In this document: one piece after another, positions 54,922 to 64,000 of the stretch
Layout of the letters: each line of letters starts with the position of its first letter
Position numbering within the stretch: the first letter of the stretch is position 1
DNA from: Ananas comosus
Taxonomy: Eukaryota; Streptophyta; Magnoliopsida; Poales; Bromeliaceae
DNA: 64,000 bases
Direction of reading: 5' to 3'
Assembly: GCF_001540865.1 (NCBI RefSeq)
Contig: NC_033633.1
Location: forward strand, 10,762,917-10,826,916
Program-made: the position numbers and the translations under genes
The notes under the pieces: generated by a model
Databases searched by the model: none
What the model was told of the DNA's origin: nothing
What the model saw: only the letters and a program-made list of their open reading frames with translations

Positions 54922-55437
54922 AGGGATAATTACTTATATACTCCTCATATATTTGAAAATATTCGATTTACTCCTACTTTTTTTTTTTTTCTAAAATACC
55001 CCTCATATGTTCCACCGTTATTGCAAAATACCCCTGCAGTTATCTTCTATTAAGTTAACTTAGGTTAAACGTGAGTTAAATATCTACCACAGTTAAAAAA
55101 AATTAAAATGCCAATGTTGTCCTTAACTTAGGGCAAATAAGAAATATTGGTGACGGTAGAGGGGTATATTGGAAAAGACCAAAAGTTAAAATACTTTTTG
55201 TGCCCCTGACTTTAAGGCCAAATAAAAAAATCAATGATAATGGAAGAGATATTTGAAAGGGCAAAATAATAATTTTACAGAAATAACATAATTAATTAAC
55301 AGATTTTAACTTTAGGAGTATATTAGAAATAGATTGGAACGTAGAAAGGATATTTCAATATTAGCCTTTTAAGAGGGGTAAATCGAAAAATCAAAAATTT
55401 TTCAGGAATATATAAGTAATTGCCCCTATTTATTAAT
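54922..55437. mobile_element. Fold-back MITE (family I)
   Basis: Left end agggataattacttatatactcct, right end aggaatatataagtaattgcccct, nearly exact inverse over about 23 bp; inner arms pair (gaaaatattcgatttactc versus gggtaaatcgaaaaatc). Confidence 0.7.
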
Positions 55438-55809
55438 ATATTAGATCAAAGCAATTGAATATATATGCAATACAAAGCATCTATGTTTTATAAAATGTCT
55501 CAAGGATAAAGTACTACCCCCAAGTTGTAGCTTTGCTGAAGTAAACAAATTGATACAAAACTCATTAAAGTTATTTGATGAGAACAGTTCCAAGTTGCAA
55601 CCTCAGATTGTCTCATTCACTTTCCATCATGTCAAAGTCTGAAAGATGCAAATTTCAGAGTCACCAGCAAATCTTTTTTTACATTATTTTATCTTGCAAA
55701 ATTTTTAAGTCCAGATACTACATGTGGCAAAGTTTGATGCATGACAAATATCATTTATAAATCTTCTATAAATAATAAAGGGAAAATTTCATCACTATCC
55801 TTCCAAATA

Positions 55810-56685
55810 GGACTTTTTTTTGCAAATAGCCCCCTGATAAAATTTTATTTTAAAATTGGCCTTGTCAAAAATTTATTTGTAAAAATGGCCATCCTCCTGC
55901 CAAGCAAGCGCCACGTCAGCGCCACACGGGCGGGGCAGGAGTTTAAGTTGAACACGGTGAATGGTTTACCGTGTCCAATACAAATATCATATTGGACACG
56001 GTGAACCATTCACCGTGTTCAATACTATACACCCTTAGCTAAAAAATGACTAAGTCCGAGTTAATTGTATTGGACACGGTGAATGATTCATCGTGTCCAA
56101 TATGAACATGGTGAATGGTTCACGGTGAATGGTTCACCGTGTCCAATATGATATTTGTATTGGACACTGTGAATCATTCACCGTGTTCAACTTAAACTCC
56201 TGCCTCGCCCGCGTGGCGCTGACATGTCATTCACCGTGTTCAATACAATTAACTCGGACTTAGTCATTTTTTGGCTAAGGGTGTATTAGTATTGAACACG
56301 GTGAATGGTTCACCGTGTCCAATATGATATTTGTATTGGACACTGTGAATCATTCACCGTGTTCAACTTAAACTCCTACCTCGCCCGCGTGGCGCTGACG
56401 TGTCATTCACCGACACCGTGTCCAATACAATTAACTCGGACTTAGTCATTTTTTGGCTAAGGGTGTATTAGTATTGAACACGGTGAATGGTTCACCGTGT
56501 CCAATATGATATTTGTATTGGACACTGTAAACCATTCACCGTGTTCAACTTAAACTCCTGCCCCGCTCGCGTGGCGCTGACGTGGTGCTTGCGTGGCAGG
56601 GGCAGGACTATTTTTGTAAATAAATTTTTGACAGGGCCAATTTTAAAATAAAATTTTGTGAAGGGGCTATTTGCAAAAAAAACCC
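55810..56685. mobile_element. Mutator-like fold-back element with palindrome array, copy 1
   Basis: Flanked by a perfect 9-bp direct repeat, TTCCAAATA at 55801-55809 and 56686-56694, the length typical of Mutator-like transposons. Terminal inverted repeats exceed 100 bp (from GGACTTTTTTTTGCAAATAG on the left; ctatttgcaaaaaaaaccc on the right) and include GCCACGTCAGCGCCAC. Between them lie about 11 variants of a palindrome like GGTGAATGGTTCACC set in ttggacac/gtgtccaa arms, and a tandem duplication of period 182 (aactcggact at 56251 and 56433). No transposase. Small open frames here are reads through the repeat. Confidence 0.85.
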
Positions 56686-56694
56686 TTCCAAATA

Positions 56695-57590
56695 AGTCTA
56701 ATATTATGAATGCCCCTATAAAAATTGAAATATCATAAATAACCTTTAAAAAGAGAGAAACTTCCAAAAATAATCTTTACACTAATTTATTATCAATTTT
56801 GAATAAACAACAAATAAAATTCCAACTTTGCCCTTATTGTCATTACCATCTTAAAATATTTAATTGACTATAAAATCATTTATACTTTTATAAACACTCT
56901 TTTAAATTTATAAATAACCTACATTTAGAGATAAGTTTTTTGTCAATTAAAAAAAAATATACAATCCTGACAAGTTAAGCTAAAAAATAAAAAAATCAAT
57001 TGAAAAAAATTTAGCAAAAAATTGTTTAAAGTATCAATTGACTCCTTAAAATAAGGTTAAACAATTTATTCAAAATATACCTTAAATATATATACATGAT
57101 GTGAATTAAGTTATTTGAACTAGTACAAATTTATGTGCTTTGGCATCTCGAATTTTAAAATAAATGATATAAAGTATCTTATTTTAATATCTTATTTTAT
57201 AAACCACACAGCGGTAAAATGATATATTTTACTGTTTATTTTAATATTTTAAAATAAATATATCATGCTAAAATACTTTTGTAAAAAATTTTAAAAGTTA
57301 AGAGCAAAATGGACATTTTGACTATATTTATGATAATCTAAATATTTTTTCATTCTATAGAGAGATGAATCTATAAAGAGATGAATAGTAAGGGTAAGGG
57401 TATATTTGAAAAATAATAAGTATTTGTAGGGGTAATTGTGATATAATTAAATTTATAGGGGTATCTATGATATTTTTAAAGTTTAGAGGGGCACAAATGA
57501 AATTGACCCAATAATAAAATAAAACTATATTAAAGGTCAATGTTGAGATGACATGACATGCCCTCCTTATTTTGGAAAAATAAGTTTCAC
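56695..57590. other. Spacer between the two Mutator-like elements
   Basis: AT-rich, no gene. From about 56700 to 57510 the ends look inverted (tgcccctataaaaattgaaatatcataaat versus tttataggggtatctatgatatttttaaag), which suggests a further large, decayed fold-back element of about 800 bp. Confidence 0.45.
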
Positions 57591-57600
57591 TTTTAATCTA

Positions 57601-58179
57601 GGGCTTTTTTTGCAAATAGCCCCCTGACAAATTTTATTTGCAAAACTAGCCCCGTTCAAAAATTATTTGCAAAAATGGCCCTGCCCCTGCCACGTCAGCG
57701 CCACGTCAGCGCCACGCGGGCAGGGCGGGCCCAGGTGTTTAAGTTGAACACGGCGAACCATTCACCGTGTTCAATACAGGATTTTTGTATTGAACACGGT
57801 GAATGGTTCACCGTGTCCAATACAAATATTCCAACAATGGCTAAGTTGAAGGTATTTGTATTAGACATGGTGAATCATTCACCGTGTGCAATTATTTGTA
57901 TTGGACACGGTGAATGGTTCACGGTGTCCAATACAAATATTTCGATCTTAACTATTTTGATTGGACACGGTGAATCATTCACCGTGTCCAATACAAAAAC
58001 TTTGTATTGAACACGGTGAATGGTTCATCGTGTTCAACTTAACCATCTGGCCCAGCCCGCCCGCGTGGCGCTGACGTGGCGCTTGCGTGGCGGGGCCAGG
58101 GCCATTTTTGCAAATAAATTTTTGACGGGGCCAAATTTAAAATTTTTTTTTGTAAGGGGGCTATTTGCAAAAAAAGCCC
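57601..58179. mobile_element. Mutator-like fold-back element with palindrome array, copy 2
   Basis: Flanked by a perfect 9-bp direct repeat, TTTAATCTA at 57592-57600 and 58180-58188. Ends are GGGCTTTTTTTGCAAATAGC and its inverse. The arms are the same as in copy 1; the inside has fewer palindrome units (about six) and different linkers, for example atttcgatcttaactattttg. Confidence 0.88.
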
Positions 58180-58388
58180 TTTAATCTATAAAACTCTATA
58201 ATAAAACTATATTTAATCTATAAAACTCTATAATAATAAAACTATATTAAAACTCAATCCTGAGTTGACATGACGTGCTCTTCTTATTTTGAAGAAACAC
58301 GTTTCACTTTCAGAGTTTTTATTCTGTTGTTATGCGTCGCCACCTCCTCGCCTTTCCATCCACCATCTTATAATAATAATAATAAAAA

Positions 58389-58745
58389 ACTACTTCAAAA
58401 ACCCCCCCTGTGGTTACGTAGTTCTCACTTTGCCCTCCTGTGGTTTAAAATGTATCAAATTACCCTCCTGTGGTTTCGTTTTTATCTTTTCGGTAGCTTT
58501 TTCGTTAATATTTTATTAAATTATATACAAAAAAAACTTCAGATACCCATCTAGATTTATCAAATATTTACTTTAGTACCCTTTAATTTTAACTTTTTCA
58601 CTGATTTAAGAAAAAAAAGAATAATGTAATTGATAAGAAAAAGAGAAAAAAGAAACCATAGGGGGGCAAGTTGATATATTTTAAACCACAGGGGGGGCAA
58701 AGTGAGAAACTATGAAACCACAGGGGTGTTTTTTTGAAGTTTTCC
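58389..58745. mobile_element. Fold-back MITE family A, copy 9
   Basis: Starts actacttcaaaaaccccccctg and ends caggggtgtttttttgaagttttccc; strongly paired arms. Confidence 0.8.
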
Positions 58746-58867
58746 CTAATAATAATAATGTGTTCACACCTTCCTTATATTTTCAGAAAATGGATCCCAT
58801 TTTCAGAGTTATTTTCAAAGTCTTTTACTCTGCAATTTTATGGTGCCACCTCGTCTTCCCTCTCCAG

Positions 58868-59122
58868 TCAGAAGTGTGAGATAGATCTCATATCGTCTGA
58901 TAAATATGAGGCTATGTGTGTGATTAGGCCGGACAGACGAGGACGTCAGGGCTTAAATGAAAGAAGCATGCGACATCTCAATAGTCCCGCATCAAATAAT
59001 ATGAAAGAATGTGATGAATTTATAAATAATGAACACAATAGTAATAATAACTAGACTTAAGACTTTTGGGCCAGTGATTTGAACCCAACGAGTTAATATT
59101 ACTAACGGGTAGGGCCGTCACA
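58868..59122. mobile_element. LTR remnant (probable solo LTR end)
   Basis: Contains the run tcccgcatcaaataatatgaaagaatgtg, then gacttttgggccagtgatttgaaccc and ends ggtagggccgtcaca. This word order is common at the 3' end of plant Ty3-type LTRs. The left border and target duplication were not found. Confidence 0.45.
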
Positions 59123-59658
59123 GATCAGATGTGCTGGATTTTAATGTTCAAAAGAAATGGTGGCAACAAATTAATGATGCTCATTTACTAAGCATCAGAA
59201 AACAATCAAACAATGATTTTTTAACAAGCAAACATTGGAAATCAAGCTTAAGCAAAAGTTACAAGAGAAACCATGTAAATAAAATATATTTATAACAAAG
59301 ATGCAATAATATGATACAACAGAGAATCCCTAACTCATACATGTTGTGAATGCAGTGAGGAAGTGGATCAGAATACACAATCACAAATCAGCAGCCCTTC
59401 AATTGAATACAAGCACATGGAAAGAGACATTGTAAATAACTGCAAGCACCCCAAATTTTCATTACAAGTTGAAAAGAGAAGCCTCAAACCATTAACTATA
59501 ATAAATATAAAGCGCGAATTTTTTATTTCGATGTTATAGATAACTTTTAATTTCTTATTTTCACAATGTTAGCAGAACACTCAACTCTGACATTAATATC
59601 AGGAAATGGCCTCAATCACACAAAACTCATACATGACTAAGTATTATGCATATGCTTC

Positions 59659-62600
59659 TTACGCATATACGACTCCCTCCCCAGCTATGATCTCACCGAT
59701 TTTATATGTGGAATTAGATCCCTGGTGCTCTGCAAGTATTCTAGTTGCAGCCTCGGGACTGACGACGAGAACCATCCCGATGCCCATGTTAAAGGTTCGC
59801 CGCATCTCGGAATCGTCAATTCCTCCAGCCTGAGTAACTTGTTGTGGTTAGTCGAGCAAATTATTCATACCGGAACTGATCCGCAATATATAAAAACATT
59901 AAAATTTCTCATTTTGCTACCTAGGATTTTAAATCATCATCCATGAAATAAATTTGAAAAGATTTTGATGTGACTTTATCAATGACGGCACGCCAGTGGA
60001 AAAGCTATCAAATGGCTCTAGTTTAATAAATTAAAAGATTAGGAAGCAAAATCAAAACTTTCAAAAGTTTGATTTGTCACAAAACAGGCCACAGTTCCGA
60101 TAAGTTTTGCACGTTTTTAGCTAGGAAGTATAAATCGGCAACATGCATATGTATATGTAATTGTATATGGCTTCAGGGATAAACAATTATGCGAAATGTC
60201 ACAACCACCTCTGTCCCTTAAAGATATTAACTATCCAACATGTCCATGAACATTGGGTTTTGAATTTAATCTCCCCAAAATAATACAACATTTGATTTCA
60301 GAAAAAAAATTGTTGTGACTCACCATTTTTTTTGGAATATTTCATACACTAAATAGAAAATTTTGTTGATTTATGATATATTTCTCAATTCTTTGATGGC
60401 AATTGCTGTGTTCTGGCAGCACCCGATGGAATTTCTTAATTGAAGAACAACTTAGCCGAGGGATTTAAATAGAAAATCAAAAACAAAACAATAGTAGTAG
60501 TATGGGACCTGCTTCGAAATGACCTATAGGTTTTTTTTTTTCTGTTGTTTACATTTTTGCCTAACTAATAAGATGGAAAGTTGCGCAAGTGCACTTAATT
60601 TTAGGGATAATAACTTCCCAGGTGATTACTTGAGCTGGTTATTACCTCCTGTATCCATTTGAAGACTAAAGGGACTTCCCAAGAATTTGTAAAGATCTTC
60701 GCTCCAAGGCCCGAAGGAAATACTCTCGGAATATTATCTGTAAAACCACCACCGGTAATGTGGGCTATTCCTTTAACACCACCCTTGCTAATGATGTCAA
60801 GCACCTATAATTTATGTTATCCAACAAAGTCAAAGCACCTCACCAAAATCCAAAGAAAATAAACAATAAATACAAAGTCCAACCTGCTTAACATAGATGA
60901 CGGTCGGCGCCATTAAAGCTTCGCCTACTGTTAATGGTTTTCCATTGTTTCCAGGAAGTTGATCATGCAAAGATAGACCACTCTTTGCCAAAACCCTGTA
61001 AAGGCAAGCACAGTTGGAAAAGATATAATACGTTTTATAAAATTCAGCTATGTATGTAACACCCCAGATATAAGTGATTTATTGATGAATATAAATAAAT
61101 AAAATATATACCCCTACCCCTGCAAGTAAGGAATTTTCCTCATGCCCTTCAAAAGTCCATTTCTCACATAATTAATACGCACAAAAAAAAAAGTCTACTA
61201 TACAACCAGCTTCCTCTTTTGAACTGGAGAAAAAAAAAGAATGCAATTTCGAGGGTATGTATGAAAATGAAGATTTTACAGGGGTATACATGTAAACAGA
61301 TCAAAGATTTAGGTGCCGTGGCACGGGGTCGTGCCGGAAACTTGCCGGCACGGTACAGCACGGTGCGTGCTGAGCCGTGCCGATGCGTGCCGGTCAAAAA
61401 AAATTCTTGTGTGCCGACATATAATAGCATGAAATATTTATTTTCTTTAGCAACAAAATATTCTAACTATTTATTATGTCTTTTTATCACATCTTTTGAG
61501 CTTTATTGAAAAAATTACTTATTAATTTAAAGAATAGAGAGTTTTGAGTTGTACCATCGGCACGGGGTCTGTATCGTGCCGATATCTTGTTGGCACAGTA
61601 TAGCACGGTGGATACGGCCCGTGCCGACGGACACTTAAAATGTTGAAACAGATGACTTTGCAGGGAGGAATGAACAAATATTAATGTACTTGGTACCAAC
61701 TAAAGAGAGAAATTAACTTCTGTTTGTTAAAACAAAGCGTTTTGACTAATTTATGTCTGAATGCCAGATTGTTCAATAGATTCAACAAAATATAAAGCTG
61801 CGAGCGAATAAAGAAGTAACAACCTTCTGACAAGAGAGAATCCATTAGAATGGACGCCGCTGGATGGAAGGCCAATGAGGGCATCTCCAGCCACGATGTT
61901 CTTCCCATCAATGACTGCGTCCTTCTTCACAGCACCAACAGCAAAACCGCTGAGGTCGTACTCACCCTCAGCGTAGAAATCAGGCATCTCTGCTGTCTGT
62001 AGAAAGCAAATGTTTAAGAATAGGAAAACAAGAGAACTCTTAAAAGAAAAAAAAAAAACATTTATTTCATGCAATCTATTGGCAAGATAAGTTCCGCCAT
62101 ATAAAAGGCGTTTTAGGCTAAACCAAATCCCATCATACAAAGCCCTAGTAGAAAGATTCTTTCTTCTTTTCGGACTCGATGCAAAAATGTAAGACAGGAT
62201 CAAAAGCATCCTGGTCGGTTCTCGGCAGAAGCCATCAACTCGTAATCAAAGTGAAACATACTTGGAGATGAGAGCTGCTGGATTAGGGTTTATTGATGCT
62301 CAGCATTCTCATTGATGATTTCGTTCAGCCTTGCTAATCATTTGGTCATATTCATTAGGCTGAATGGACTTTTCAATAGTAAGAATGCCAAATTTGAATT
62401 CGTAAGGGGGAAACTTCTATTTCTCTTGATTCTGCGAGGAAGGAGACGGAGAACTTGCATATTCCAATAGTATTGGCTTCAAACTCGGCATCTTTAAGAA
62501 CACAATCTGGCGTTTAGTGTTGTGGAACTATTTCAACTTGGCAAAGCAAAACCAACCCTAAGGACCTGTCTAGATGTCAGAACAAGTTGCATTGCAGTTT

Positions 62601-64000
62601 CATAAGTCTTTGTGCTTAATGGGGGTTTTCGATGTTGATTATAGCGTAAGAGTTTAGCATTTTGTGCACTACAAGAATCTTATAATCACAGTATTAAAGA
62701 GAATGTATATTTCCACCTACGGGGTGATTCATTACATCCTTACAAATTGAGATTACTGACATCTTTTCATACCTCAAAGAAAAAAAAAACAACTAATATA
62801 TAGCCTAGCGGCCCTTAAGTGCTTTGCAAGGGCAATAGTCTCTTCAACGTAATCATAGACTATCGTCAAACCAAGCGTAATTATTCGGTCAAAAGGATTA
62901 TAAGCATTACCTCCCCTCCAAGAAGAACGCAATCGGACTGTTGGCATCCATCAACAATCCCCTTTATCACCTAAAAGATTACGTTGGAAATCCATTAATT
63001 CAAAATAACCAAACCTACATTCCAAAACCATCGCAGATACAGTAATGAAAAAAAAAAAAACAACTAATATTTTCTAATACCTTCTCAGCAAGATCAACAT
63101 CGAGACGACTAGTAGCGAAGTAATCGAGAAAGAACAAGGGTCTTGCTCCGGATGTAACAATGTCGTTAACACTCATAGCGACCTTTCAAGAAGCATAAGA
63201 AACTAATGATTATCTGAGAAAATATGACAAAATAATTAACTTAGAAAGTTGCGGTTTATACCAGATCAATCCCGATGGTATCGTGGATTCCGGTTTCAAA
63301 TGCAAGCTTTAGTTTTGTACCGACACCGTCGGTGCCGGCAACAAGGTAATCATCACCTGTTCAAGGAGAAATAACTGTAATGATAGTAAAATTTCATTAC
63401 TTTATTGTATGTCATTTCAACTGTAAATTGCATTTCATAACATAAACTTTGATTACATCAACAATAAAAGAACCAAAATTAAATATATAAAATCACAATT
63501 CATCTTTCATGTCATCTCCAAAACATAAATTAGTAATCAATTGACCTCTCCTCGTCCTTTTGTTACGAAAACAACACTGAGTTTCACAAACTAACCCAAT
63601 TGAAAAAAAAGAAGAAGAGAGATTTAGGGCCTCAATAGAATGAAACTTCATCGTTAATTTAGTTTTCAATGTTGTAACTTAACCTGATTCAAAAATACTA
63701 CAAGGCTACACTGCAAAATCAAATTTTTTCAAATCTCGCTTAAACTTACATACGTTTTATACTTTCTTACCCCAAAAAAAACCCTAAAAATCCTTCTTTT
63801 GGCCACAAAACATGTAGGAGACACTTCAAAATTCCAAATTTACTACGGAAAAGACAACAAAAATAAAAAGATTTCAAACAAATAGAGAGATGGAGCAATA
63901 CCCCAAGGGTAGAGGCCACCGAACCCTCCGATCCCCGGCGCCATCTTGGCGATCCTCTTCACCAGCTCCGCCCCGGCGTCGATGTCAACTCCGGCGTCCT
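59659..64000 (-). CDS. PUR5: AIR synthase (phosphoribosylformylglycinamidine cyclo-ligase), 5' end outside window
   Basis: Eight exons are visible: 64000-63902 (partial), 63356-63262, 63182-63081, 62970-62911, 61996-61824, 60995-60884, 60804-60646, 59829-59659; 322 codons plus stop. It closes the imidazole ring to form AIR, the fifth step of purine synthesis; plant forms are plastid or mitochondrial with a transit peptide (family knowledge), which here lies beyond the edge. Signatures: DAGVDIDAG near the start, [14 protein letters not shown], the ATP-grasp-like PurM segment [45 protein letters not shown] and [16 protein letters not shown], ending [10 protein letters not shown]. All joins keep phase. 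No broken motif was seen. The 828-bp intron 60996-61823 holds a family G element. Confidence 0.95.
61308..61640. mobile_element. Intron-borne repeat, family G copy 3
   Basis: Lies in an AIR synthase intron (60996-61823). Starts tttaggtgccgtggcacgggg, ends gcccgtgccgacggacacttaaa; the ends form an imperfect inverted repeat. The centre (tatttattttctttagcaac, ttgagctttattgaaaaaattactt) matches the copy at 4955. This is the best-preserved copy. Confidence 0.7.

Noticed and set aside
55950..56550. CRISPR-like array of short repeats
   Set aside because: The genome is a plant nuclear one; units are palindromes of uneven spacing inside a transposon, with no cas genes.
56492..58010. Open frames of 87-111 codons with related sequences (for example SATRAGQEFKLNTVNG)
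   Set aside because: These are reads through the repeated arms and palindromes of the two Mutator-like elements; the likeness comes from the repeat, not from protein selection.

Overview
This window is nuclear DNA from a flowering plant. Genes are split into many short exons by AT-rich introns with GT...AG (some GC...AG, one AT...AC) borders. The gene families are plant-type, and intergenic DNA is full of small fold-back transposons and CT/GA and TA microsatellites. A monocot is likely, possibly a bromeliad such as pineapple, judging only from the general feel of the repeats; the species call is weak.

Layout. 1-1924 (+): 3' exons of an unrecognised gene. 4245-13235 (-): a complete 19-exon kinesin-14 with a calponin-homology domain. 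13.5-24.0 kb: gene-free and transposon-rich, including a dense chain of fold-back elements at 18.0-21.1 kb. 24.0-27.04 kb (+): prefoldin subunit 2 with a 2.5-kb leader intron. 28693-35406 (+): a 10-exon RecQ helicase of the RECQL1 type. 36117-36704 (-) and 41618-42151 (+): two single-exon DUF761 genes, head to head. 43353-53833 (-): a complete 22-exon CTP synthase. 54.1-59.6 kb: gene-free, with two Mutator-like fold-back elements that keep perfect 9-bp target duplications. 59659-64000 (-): the 3' part of AIR synthase (purine biosynthesis), running off the window end.

The spliced models were built by hand and joined exon by exon with phase checks. Kinesin (3009 nt, 1002 aa), RECQL1 (1935 nt, 644 aa) and CTP synthase (1701 nt, 566 aa) all close in frame. 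The genes form no operon-like unit. CTP synthase and AIR synthase both serve nucleotide synthesis, but this is probably chance.

The most notable items are: a U12-type AT-AC intron inside the kinesin motor domain; two Mutator-like elements filled with arrays of a short palindrome; the chain of fold-back elements set in TA/CT microsatellites; one element family found in introns of three different genes; a SINE with an 18-bp target duplication; and a tandem repeat in RECQL1 intron 1 that carries decoy-like 3' splice sites. I found no self-contained new enzymatic or defence system.
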